Part shown: piece after piece, positions 1-5,409 of the stretch | How positions within the stretch are numbered: position 1 is the stretch's first letter | How the letters are laid out: each line of letters opens with the position of its first letter | Origin: Clostridiales bacterium | GTDB lineage: Bacteria; Bacillota; Clostridia; Lachnospirales; WRAX01 | Assembly (NCBI GenBank): GCA_031277155.1 | Contig: JAITMW010000068.1 | Span: 1-5,809 of the forward strand | Direction: 5' to 3' | DNA length: 5,809 nt | Notes under the pieces: model-generated | What the model saw: the letters and a program-made list of their open reading frames with translations, nothing else | What the model was told of the DNA's origin: nothing | The model's database searches: none | Position numbers and translations under genes: made by a program

Positions 1-13
1 GCTCTTCCGATCT
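1..13. other. Illumina adapter remnant at the contig edge
   Basis: The first 13 bases, GCTCTTCCGATCT, match the 3' end of the Illumina TruSeq adapter exactly. The csaB reading frame gives a family-like sequence right after them (from base 14), so these bases are best read as untrimmed library sequence and not as genome. The codons they would add to csaB should be ignored. Confidence 0.9.
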
Positions 14-739
14 CGCGCCGCCGCAGCGCTGGAGAGGGTCGAAAAAATCACCCTGCGGGATGCGCAGTCCAAGGCCATTTTGCACGAATTGGGGCTGAAA
101 AACGAAAATATTACCGTCACGGCCGACGCCGCCTTTGGGTTTACAAACACGAGGCCGGATGCGGGGGATGAGATTTTGGAAAATATTGGCTTGGCCAACA
201 AAAAATATTTTTGCGTCTCCATACGCGGGTGGAAAACGCTGAAGGAAGATTTCACGGCGGAAATGGCGGTTTTCTGCGATTATATGAGCGAAAAGCACGG
301 CCTTACGCCGCTGTTTATCCCGATGCAGCCGTCAAATGACGCGGAAATTTCGACACAGGTGATGGAATTGGCCAGACGGCAGAGCTTTTATCTGCAAGAG
401 AGCTTTACCATAGACGAGATACTGTCAGTTATAGCGAGGGCGCAATTTTTGGTGGGGATGCGCCTACATTCCATCATATATGGCGCAAATACGGCGACGC
501 CCGTCATTGGCCTTGTGTATGACCCCAAGGTGTCCGCCATGTTTTATGAGCTTAACCAAAAGTATTATATGAGCCTGGAGGAAATTTCTGCCAATAAGCT
601 CATAGATTTTTCCGAGGAAATTCTTTCGCGGCGTGACGAGATTGCAGGCCAACTGCGGGATGTGACGCTGCCGATGATTGAAAGCGCGCGTAGCAACGCG
701 CGGATTGCCTATGACATTATTCACAGGGATTTGTTTTAG
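14..739 (+). CDS. csaB: Polysaccharide pyruvyl transferase CsaB, 5'-truncated
   Basis: CsaB-family enzymes transfer a pyruvyl group from phosphoenolpyruvate to a sugar, typically ManNAc, of the secondary cell wall polymer. This makes the pyruvyl ketal that SLH-domain proteins bind. The fragment is 241 residues against roughly 350-370 for a full protein, so about the N-terminal third is missing. Family-like stretches are ITLRDAQSK near the cut end, a VTADAAFGF segment, and GMRLHSIIYG followed by PVIGLVYDPKV (about bases 450-530), which is the most diagnostic block. The frame is open to the edge; a TTG at base 80 could be called as a start but splits the conserved ITLRD...LHELGL region, so it is rejected. 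tagA follows after 9 bases, which supports the assignment. The exact sugar acceptor is inferred from the family. Confidence 0.88.
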   Translation, partial: RAAAALERVEKITLRDAQSKAILHELGLKNENITVTADAAFGFTNTRPDAGDEILENIGLANKKYFCVSIRGWKTLKEDFTAEMAVFCDYMSEKHGLTPLFIPMQPSNDAEISTQVMELARRQSFYLQESFTIDEILSVIARAQFLVGMRLHSIIYGANTATPVIGLVYDPKVSAMFYELNQKYYMSLEEISANKLIDFSEEILSRRDEIAGQLRDVTLPMIESARSNARIAYDIIHRDLF

Positions 740-748
740 GGGGCGGCC

Positions 749-1480
749 ATGAGGACAAAAATACTTGGTGTTTCATTTGACAATATCACATTGCATCAGG
801 CTGTGGAGAAGGCCATGTCCTTCTTGCAAAATGAAACAACAGGCATCATTTTTACGCCCAATCCCGAAATGGTGATGCTGGCCCAAAGGGATGCGGAATT
901 TGCCGAGGTTTTGGCGGCGGCAGACCTTGTGATTCCCGATGGCATAGGCATTGTGTGGGCCTCGCGCTTTACCGATGCCAAAATATCCCAGCGCGTGCCG
1001 GGCATAGAGCTGACCCTGGCTTTGCTTGAAAAAATCAGCCATACGGGACATTCGGTGTATTTTCTGGGCGGCGCGCCCGGTGTGGCCAGTGCCGCCGCTG
1101 CGAAGATGCAGGAAAAATTCCCAAATATCAAGGTTTGCGGCGACCATCACGGCTATTTTGACAATGCCGACGACGCCGAAATTGTGGCCGAAATAAATGC
1201 CGCAAAGGCTGATATTGTCTTGGTTGGCCTGGGTTTTCCCCGTCAGGAGAAGTGGATTTTTCGGCATAAAGAACATACCTGCGCCAAAATTATGGTGGGC
1301 GTGGGCGGCAGCCTTGATGTATTCAGCGGGAGAGTGCGCCGTGCCCCCGGGCTGTTTCAAAAATTGGGGCTGGAATGGTTTTATCGCCTTGCGCGCCAGC
1401 CTTCGCGCTTGCTGCGCCAGTTTGCGCTGGTAAAATTTGTGATGCTGGTTGTTTCTAAAAAGGGTCGGAACTTAGAATAA
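749..1480 (+). CDS. tagA: WecG/TagA/CpsF-family N-acetylmannosaminyltransferase
   Basis: This 243-residue protein is full length for the family (about 240-250). TagA transfers N-acetylmannosamine from UDP-ManNAc to undecaprenyl-diphosphate-linked GlcNAc at the inner face of the membrane, building the linkage unit or repeat of wall polymers. Conserved blocks are TPNPEMV (36-42), PDGIG (63-67), QRVPG (81-85), GLGFPRQEKW (160-169), GVGGSLDVFSG and the C-terminal GLEWFYRL..QPSR. T36, D64, R82 and Q166 match the positions I recall as functionally important in TagA (T37, D65, R83, Q167). The C-terminal basic segment is where the family contacts the membrane. The start ATG has a G-rich Shine-Dalgarno (AGGGGG) 5 bases upstream, overlapping the csaB stop. 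Co-transcription with csaB and the pairing of ManNAc addition with pyruvylation fit SCWP synthesis. The precise substrate is inferred. Confidence 0.92.
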   Translation: MRTKILGVSFDNITLHQAVEKAMSFLQNETTGIIFTPNPEMVMLAQRDAEFAEVLAAADLVIPDGIGIVWASRFTDAKISQRVPGIELTLALLEKISHTGHSVYFLGGAPGVASAAAAKMQEKFPNIKVCGDHHGYFDNADDAEIVAEINAAKADIVLVGLGFPRQEKWIFRHKEHTCAKIMVGVGGSLDVFSGRVRRAPGLFQKLGLEWFYRLARQPSRLLRQFALVKFVMLVVSKKGRNLE

Positions 1481-1489
1481 AAATTTTGC

Positions 1490-1518
1490 TTGACATCCGA
1501 GATGATTTGTGATAGAAT
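1490..1518 (+). promoter_or_regulatory. Sigma-70/SigA-type promoter for infC-rpmI-rplT
   Basis: A perfect -35 box TTGACA (1490-1495) is separated by 17 bp from -10 box TAGAAT (1513-1518), which matches TATAAT at 5 of 6 positions. A TGn extended -10 motif (TGA, 1510-1512) immediately precedes the -10. Transcription should start near 1525. The -35 begins only 9 bases after the tagA stop, with no terminator between, so read-through from csaB-tagA could also enter the operon. It is the best promoter match I find in the window and fits the high expression expected of ribosomal protein genes. Confidence 0.88.
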
Positions 1519-1575
1519 TGCTGGACAGAACAAGTAGAAGCCTGCTTCTCACCTCGTGCCTGGGGCATTGGGGTT

Positions 1576-1599
1576 GCCGAATTTTTGAATTGGCTTTTT
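1576..1599 (+). terminator. Intrinsic terminator (attenuator) in the infC leader
   Basis: GCC and AATT (with G1579 bulged) pair with AATTGGC at 1588-1594 around a TTTG loop, giving 7 base pairs. TTTTT (1595-1599) follows directly. It lies about 50-75 nt into the leader, between the promoter and infC, so it would act as an attenuator and not as an end-of-operon terminator. This is the element L20 feedback would favour. The stem is partly A-T rich, so termination is probably conditional. Confidence 0.75.
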
Positions 1600-1622
1600 G
1601 TGTCCAATACATAATTGGCTTT
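1588..1622 (+). repeat. Direct repeat of the terminator 3' arm (AATTGGCTTT x2)
   Basis: AATTGGCTTT occurs at 1588-1597, as the 3' arm and U-tract start of the leader terminator, and again at 1613-1622, 25 bases later. The 5' arm (1576-1583) could pair with either copy. The second copy can also pair with CCAAT at 1604-1608. The repeat is seen directly; a regulatory role as a competing arm is inference. Confidence 0.6.
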
Positions 1623-1672
1623 GCGGGCGCATCTATTGTGGCCGTTTTTAATTTATCGGGAGGTGTACGGAT

Positions 1673-2230
1673 ATAGCCGAATTTTTTATCAACGAGCAAA
1701 TTAGGGATAAAGAGGTTCGTTTGATTGGTGTTTCAGGAGAGATGCTGGGAATTTTTTCATCGCGGGACGCGCAGAAGATGGCTGACGACAAAAATCTGGA
1801 TTTGGTAAAAATTTCTCCGGGGGCCAAGCCGCCCGTCTGCAAAATTATGGATTTTTCTAAATTCAAATTCGAGCAGGCAAAAAAAGAGCGCGAGGCGAGG
1901 AAGAAGCAAAAGACGCAGGAAACAAAAGAGCTGTGGCTTACCCCCAATATCGACACCCACGATATCGGCGTGCGTATAAAGCGCGCCACGGAATTTTTGA
2001 AAAATGGCGACAAAGTGAAGGTGACAGTGCGTTTTCGTCATGGCCGTGAAATGGGCCGCACCGAACATGCATATAAAATTCTTAATGACTTTGCAAAATC
2101 TGTGGAAGAATATGGAACCGTGGACAGACCCCCCAAAATGGAGCATCGCAGGATGTCCATGTTCCTTATAGCCAAAAAGGAAAATATTGAAAAAAAGGAT
2201 GCCGAAAAAAAGTCGGAACCTCAACAATGA
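1673..2230 (+). CDS. infC: Translation initiation factor IF-3, ATA start
   Basis: IF-3 binds the 30S subunit, prevents premature joining of the 50S subunit and checks start codon and initiator tRNA pairing. From ATA at 1673 the product is 185 residues. The N-domain has FINEQIRDKEVRLIG (5-19) and AKPPVCKIMDFSKF; a lysine/arginine-rich linker helix follows (EQAKKEREARKKQ); the C-domain has TPNIDTHDIGVRIKRA, VTVRFRHGREMGR and RPPKMEHRRMSMFL. A charged tail of about 16 residues follows the C-domain. ATA is chosen because a strong Shine-Dalgarno (GGGAGGTG, 1658-1665) lies 7 bases upstream and the conserved INEQIRD block precedes the first conventional start, TTG at 1721. infC in other bacteria uses rare codons such as AUU, through which IF-3 represses its own synthesis. 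rpmI follows after 28 bases. Confidence 0.95.
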   Translation: MAEFFINEQIRDKEVRLIGVSGEMLGIFSSRDAQKMADDKNLDLVKISPGAKPPVCKIMDFSKFKFEQAKKEREARKKQKTQETKELWLTPNIDTHDIGVRIKRATEFLKNGDKVKVTVRFRHGREMGRTEHAYKILNDFAKSVEEYGTVDRPPKMEHRRMSMFLIAKKENIEKKDAEKKSEPQQ

Positions 2231-2258
2231 TAATAATGACATAAAGGAGTTTTTTACA

Positions 2259-2459
2259 ATGCCGAAAATGAAAACCAACCGTGCCGTGGCAAAGCGCTTT
2301 AAAGTTACGGGCACGGGCAAGTTAAAACGTTTTAAATGCAACAAAGGCCATAATGTCAAAGAATTAAAAAGGCCCAAGCGTGTGCGCGGCCTGCGTAAAT
2401 CCACCCTTGTTGACAAGTCTATGGAGGCTAATTATAAAAGAGTGCTGCCATATCTGTAA
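2259..2459 (+). CDS. rpmI: 50S ribosomal protein L35
   Basis: The product is 66 residues, the usual L35 length, very basic and located in the large ribosomal subunit. It begins MPKMKTNRAVAKRFKVTGTG and contains KRFKCNKGHNVKELKRPKRVRGLRK in family-like order, ending LPYL. The start ATG at 2259 is supported by AAAGGAG (2243-2249), 9 bases upstream, and by the conserved MPKMKT N-terminus. The frame is open further upstream to an ATG at 2187, inside infC, but those added residues do not belong to L35. It lies between infC and rplT in the standard operon order. Confidence 0.97.
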   Translation: MPKMKTNRAVAKRFKVTGTGKLKRFKCNKGHNVKELKRPKRVRGLRKSTLVDKSMEANYKRVLPYL

Positions 2460-2492
2460 AATATTGCACGGAAAACTGGAGGTTGTTACATC

Positions 2493-2846
2493 ATGGCAAG
2501 AGTTAAAGGCGGTTTAAACGCCAAAAAAAGACATAAAAAGGTATTGAAAATGGCCAGGGGCTATTATGGCGCGCGCAGCAAGCAATATCGCACCGCAAAA
2601 CAGGCTGTCATGCGGGCTTTGGCCCACAGCTTTGCCGGCCGCAAGCAAACCAAACGGGACTTTAGGCGCCTGTGGATAACACGCATCAACGCCGCCGCAA
2701 GGATAAACGGCATTTCATATTCCAGATTTATGAACGGCCTGAAAATTTCCGGCGTCAACATAAATCGTAAAATGCTGGCAGAAATGGCCATTCATGACGC
2801 GCCGGGCTTTGCGAAGCTGGCGGATATGGCAAAGGCCAGTGTATAG
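2493..2846 (+). CDS. rplT: 50S ribosomal protein L20
   Basis: The product is 117 residues, normal for L20, an early 23S rRNA-binding assembly protein. It starts MARVKGGLNAKKRHKKVLKMARGYYGARSK (first 30 residues, typical), continues with RTAKQAVMRALAHSFAGRKQTKRDFRRLW, and has the C-terminal ITRINAAARINGISYSRFMNGL core. The long basic N-terminal extension threads into rRNA; the globular C-domain is the part that binds the operon leader in organisms where L20 represses its own operon. Shine-Dalgarno GGAGG (2478-2482) is 10 bases upstream of the ATG, and the gap from rpmI is 33 bases. It is the last gene of the operon and is followed by a terminator. Confidence 0.98.
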   Translation: MARVKGGLNAKKRHKKVLKMARGYYGARSKQYRTAKQAVMRALAHSFAGRKQTKRDFRRLWITRINAAARINGISYSRFMNGLKISGVNINRKMLAEMAIHDAPGFAKLADMAKASV

Positions 2847-2897
2847 ACCGGTATGTGATGAGGTGCAATTATGACATATTTTCGTTTATGATAATTT

Positions 2898-2934
2898 AGC
2901 GAAGCAGTCCGCAGGCGGATGGCTTCGCTTTTTT
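2898..2934 (+). terminator. Intrinsic terminator after rplT
   Basis: AGCGAAGC (2898-2905) pairs perfectly with GCTTCGCT (2922-2929), 8 bp. An inner TCCG/CGGA helix (2908-2911 with 2916-2919) caps it with a CAGG loop, separated by a small internal loop. TTTTT (2930-2934) follows directly. It lies 51 bases after the rplT stop and only 23 bases before the capA start, so it may also act on capA expression. Confidence 0.9.
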
Positions 2935-2957
2935 GCAAATCGACCAGAGGTATCCCT

Positions 2958-4154
2958 ATGAAGAAACTCTTGATTGTGCTGTTTATCGCCGTTTCGACCC
3001 TGGTTGGCGGCATTTTGTGGGCGGCCTTGCCCGACGGCGATGACCTTACAAGGGGCCGGCGCCACATACCATGGGAATTTGTCACTTTTTCGGAGCCTGA
3101 TTTTGAATCCGACCGCCTTGGGAGATTTGCGCCGCAAACCGTCGTATATACCGAAGATAACGGCGATGGGTGGATATTGATAAGCACCCACGCCGGGCCC
3201 GCATGGCTGTATTATCGGGATGTGCCGCCGCCCCTTGTGGCTGCAATCACCATCTCTGCCGCCGGCGACACCACATTGGGCGGCGACAGGCGATGGGCGG
3301 GATATCACGCCTTTATGCGCGAATTTGCAAACAGCGGTCAAGACCACAGCCATTTTTTGCGCAATGTCGTACATATTTTTGAAGAGGACGATTTGACAAT
3401 CCTAAATCTGGAAGGCACCTTGACCTATGCCACGGCGCATATGGACAAACAGTTTGTTTTCAGGGGCCCGCCGCATTTTGCGCAGATATTGTCCACGTCG
3501 TCCGTGGAAGTTGTAAGCATTGCCAACAATCACACAATAGATTTTTTTGACAGGGGATATCGTGACACCATGGCCTCTCTGCGCGCTGTAGGTGTGGAAT
3601 ACTTCGGCAACTATTACAATACCATTATGGAAATAAATGGCATAAGCGTCGGGCTGTTTGGCCACCGCATCTGGAGCGACTCCGCCTTTAACCGCAATCG
3701 CATCGAAGGAGCCATCCGCGATTTGCAAAACCGCGGTGCCCAGCTGATTATTGCCTATTATCATTGGGGAGTAGAGCGCAGCAATGTGCCGGAGCCTTAT
3801 CAGGTGGCCATTGGCAGATTTTCCATAGACCGGGGCGCGCATCTTGTGCTGGGTGCGCATCCCCATGTGGTGCAGGGCATTGAGGAGCATGACGGGCGCA
3901 ATATTGTTTACTCTCTCGCCAATTTTTCCTTTGGCGGCAATTCCAATCCCCATGACCAGGACAGCTTCATTTTCCAACAGACCTTCACCTTCCATGACGG
4001 TGTGTTGCAGCCCGAAAATGACACAAATATCATCCCCATCTTCGTTTCCTCCGTGCGATATCGCAACGATTTTCAGCCAACGGTGGCCCAAGGGGCGGAT
4101 GCCGAAAGGATTTTGGGGCGTATTCGCGCCTACACTCAAATGATAAGCCACTAA
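2958..4154 (+). CDS. Exported CapA-family (PGA_cap metallophosphatase-like) protein with N-terminal SH3-like module
   Basis: The product is 398 residues. Residues 1-25 are a lysine-started hydrophobic segment (MKKLLIVLFIAV...), a signal peptide or anchor with no lipobox cysteine. Residues 35-88 form an SH3-like module (HIPW 36-39, EDNGDGW 66-72, W83-YYR) shared with the next gene. Residues about 95-385 are a CapA/PgsA-type calcineurin-fold domain: AAGDTTLGG (101-109), NLEG (150-153), ANNH (189-192), YHWG (268-271), GAHPH (299-303) and IVYSLANFSFGG. The family is named for poly-gamma-glutamate capsule proteins but is broad, and no other pgs/cap genes are visible, so capsule synthesis should not be assumed. 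A role on cell wall or another extracellular polymer is inference. The start at 2958 has AGAGG 7 bases upstream and gives a proper signal sequence; the upstream ATG at 2919 lies in the terminator stem. Confidence 0.88.
   Translation: MKKLLIVLFIAVSTLVGGILWAALPDGDDLTRGRRHIPWEFVTFSEPDFESDRLGRFAPQTVVYTEDNGDGWILISTHAGPAWLYYRDVPPPLVAAITISAAGDTTLGGDRRWAGYHAFMREFANSGQDHSHFLRNVVHIFEEDDLTILNLEGTLTYATAHMDKQFVFRGPPHFAQILSTSSVEVVSIANNHTIDFFDRGYRDTMASLRAVGVEYFGNYYNTIMEINGISVGLFGHRIWSDSAFNRNRIEGAIRDLQNRGAQLIIAYYHWGVERSNVPEPYQVAIGRFSIDRGAHLVLGAHPHVVQGIEEHDGRNIVYSLANFSFGGNSNPHDQDSFIFQQTFTFHDGVLQPENDTNIIPIFVSSVRYRNDFQPTVAQGADAERILGRIRAYTQMISH
3060..3218 (+). repeat. SH3-like RHIPW module, copy 1 (in the CapA-family protein)
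   Basis: This encodes residues 35-87 of the CapA-family protein. It aligns without gaps to residues 34-86 of the downstream hydrolase with 28 of 53 identities, including RHIPW, P..F, G.F..Q.V.Y.EDNG.GWI, T..G..W and YYR. The short beta-rich pattern with DG.W..I.T..G..W resembles bacterial SH3 domains, which often bind cell wall. The fold assignment is inferred from pattern. Confidence 0.75.
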
Positions 4155-4176
4155 TCTACGAATGGAGAGAACTACC

Positions 4177-5352
4177 TTGCGATATTTCATGGCAACATTG
4201 GTTTTTACAGCATTTGCGCTGTTTGGCGCCGCACAGTTTGCGGCATCCGAATATGAAGAGGAGCAGCCCCGGCTTCGCCACATCCCGTGGCGGTTTATCA
4301 CCTACGATGCCCCCGGTTTTGACGCCAATCCCGTCGGCGACTTTTTGGCACAATATGTGCAATATCACGAGGACAACGGCGAGGGCTGGATTGCCATAAC
4401 TACATATCGCGGCGAAGAATGGGTATATTATAGGGCAAACCTGCGGCGGGTGTCACGGATTTTGGGACTGCATAACAATATGGGGGACACCGCATATGTT
4501 GACCTAATTGCGCCGCAGCTGGTGCGGGTGCTGGAACAGGACGGCCGCTGGCTGAAAATTGAGACGCATCTGGGTCCCAGATGGATAAATTTGGATTTTA
4601 GGCCGCCCACCGCAGCACTGCAAGCCGCCCTGCAACAGCATGGCGACAATGTGTCCGTGTTTTTCAAAAATATGGAAACCGGCTTTACTTTTACATATAA
4701 TCCGGAGCGCGTCTACTTTGGCGCAAGCACAAATAAAATATACAACGCGCTGTATGTATACACGCTGGCAGAGCGGGGCCTTATCACCCTGGACAACATA
4801 CATACCTTCACCGCCGCCGATTACCGCGCCGGCAGCGGGCTCATACGCCATATGCCTTTTGGCACGCGCTTTACCACGCAGGAGCTTCTGAATCATTCCA
4901 TACGCTATAGCTGCAATGTGGCCTATCGTATGCTGGCCCTGCGATATAGCGCCCCCGGCTTTACCTTCTGGGATTTTGTGGACGAGGTAGGCGCAAATCG
5001 CGCGCGGATTTTAAGCCTGACGGCGAAAAATATCGACGCCATTGACGCGGGCATTTGGATGACGGCCGTCTTCCACTATCTGGAATCTGACGGCAGATAT
5101 GCCCATATCTTGCGGGAAGATTTGATATACGCCTTCAACCCCATTGTGTCCGACAATTATGATGTGGCGGCAAAATATGGCTGGATGGCCCCCATTTCCG
5201 GAGAATTCCACGATATGGCAATTGTGTATGCCCCGTCGCCCTATATTTTGATAATTCTGTCCGACACGGGCAGCGCGCCCGGGCTGGGTTTTGGGCCTTT
5301 CGCCAGCATCAGCCGGATGTTTGAGGCATTTAATGACAGGTATTTCAGGTAG
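4177..5352 (+). CDS. Exported serine hydrolase, class A beta-lactamase-like fold, with two SH3-like modules
   Basis: The product is 391 residues from TTG at 4177. Residues 1-24 are a signal-like hydrophobic segment; 34-87 an SH3-like module (RHIPW, EDNGEGW) matching the upstream protein; 115-140 a diverged second SH3-like unit (VRVLEQDGRW..IETHLGPRW); and about 155-391 a penicillin-interacting serine hydrolase domain. Active-site boxes are S184-T-N-K187 (SxxK), S245-C-N247 (SxN) and K333-Y-G335 in the KTG position. The 61-residue spacing from SxxK to SxN is nearly that of class A beta-lactamases. I see no ExxLN omega-loop glutamate and the SxN-KTG interval is short, so drug hydrolysis is unlikely; a wall peptide or ester substrate is inferred. 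TTG is preferred because GGAGAG (4164-4169) lies 7 bases upstream; ATG at 4162, 5 codons earlier, has no clear Shine-Dalgarno. It is 22 bases after capA, probably the same transcript. Confidence 0.85.
   Translation: MRYFMATLVFTAFALFGAAQFAASEYEEEQPRLRHIPWRFITYDAPGFDANPVGDFLAQYVQYHEDNGEGWIAITTYRGEEWVYYRANLRRVSRILGLHNNMGDTAYVDLIAPQLVRVLEQDGRWLKIETHLGPRWINLDFRPPTAALQAALQQHGDNVSVFFKNMETGFTFTYNPERVYFGASTNKIYNALYVYTLAERGLITLDNIHTFTAADYRAGSGLIRHMPFGTRFTTQELLNHSIRYSCNVAYRMLALRYSAPGFTFWDFVDEVGANRARILSLTAKNIDAIDAGIWMTAVFHYLESDGRYAHILREDLIYAFNPIVSDNYDVAAKYGWMAPISGEFHDMAIVYAPSPYILIILSDTGSAPGLGFGPFASISRMFEAFNDRYFR
4276..4434 (+). repeat. SH3-like RHIPW module, copy 2 (in the serine hydrolase)
   Basis: This encodes residues 34-86 of the serine hydrolase and is the paralogue of the module in the upstream CapA-family protein, with the same place after the signal sequence and the same length. 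A weaker unit follows at residues 115-140, with V.VLEQDGRW and THLGPRW resembling TEDNGDGW and THAGPAW of the CapA copy. Confidence 0.75.
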
Positions 5353-5409
5353 GCCAAGCGGTTTGCCTTTGATATACATAAAATAACATTTATAAAAGGA
5401 GAGGATTGA

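Larger units (their letters stand above)
1525..1672 (+). ncRNA. infC 5' leader, probable L20-type autoregulatory leader
   Basis: About 148 nt separate the predicted transcription start from the infC start codon. In Bacillota this position holds the L20 leader, to which excess ribosomal protein L20 (the last gene of this operon) binds and promotes premature termination. Visible structure: hairpin AGAAG/CTTCT with loop CCTG (1536-1549); hairpin GTGCC/GGCAT (1556-1568, one G-U pair); an intrinsic terminator at 1576-1599; and a possible hairpin CCAAT/ATTGG (1604-1618). TGGACA (1522-1527) and TGTCCA (1601-1606) are complementary and could form a long-range helix around the terminator, though the first bases may lie upstream of the true start. 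Class assignment rests on position plus terminator; I did not run a covariance model. Confidence 0.75.

Noticed and set aside
773..1360. Antisense open frame (195 codons) inside tagA
   Set aside because: It mirrors a conserved glycosyltransferase and its translation has no family motif. It is a shadow frame.
2187..2258. Upstream ATG at 2187 as the rpmI start
   Set aside because: It would overlap infC and add 24 residues not found in L35. The ATG at 2259 has a strong Shine-Dalgarno and a conserved N-terminus.
1757..2416. Antisense open frame across infC and rpmI
   Set aside because: The opposite strand encodes unambiguous IF-3 and L35. The antisense product is only low-complexity Phe/Leu-rich sequence.
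2919..2957. Upstream ATG at 2919 as the capA start
   Set aside because: It sits inside the rplT terminator stem, has no Shine-Dalgarno, and adds 13 residues ahead of a textbook MKK signal sequence.
3402..4301. Long antisense open frame (299 codons) across capA and the start of the serine hydrolase
   Set aside because: It lies opposite two well-supported coding regions, shows no recognisable domain, and spans the gene junction. It is a compositional shadow.
5351..5371. Hairpin AGGC/GCCT with short T run after the serine hydrolase
   Set aside because: It has only 4 bp plus a mismatch and 2 bp, overlaps the stop codon, and its T run is only three bases. It is too weak to call a terminator.
5369..5396. 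TTGATA-16 bp-TATAAA as a promoter for the YjiH-like gene
   Set aside because: The predicted transcription start would fall within or after the Shine-Dalgarno, leaving no usable ribosome binding site. AT-rich sequence here makes chance matches likely.
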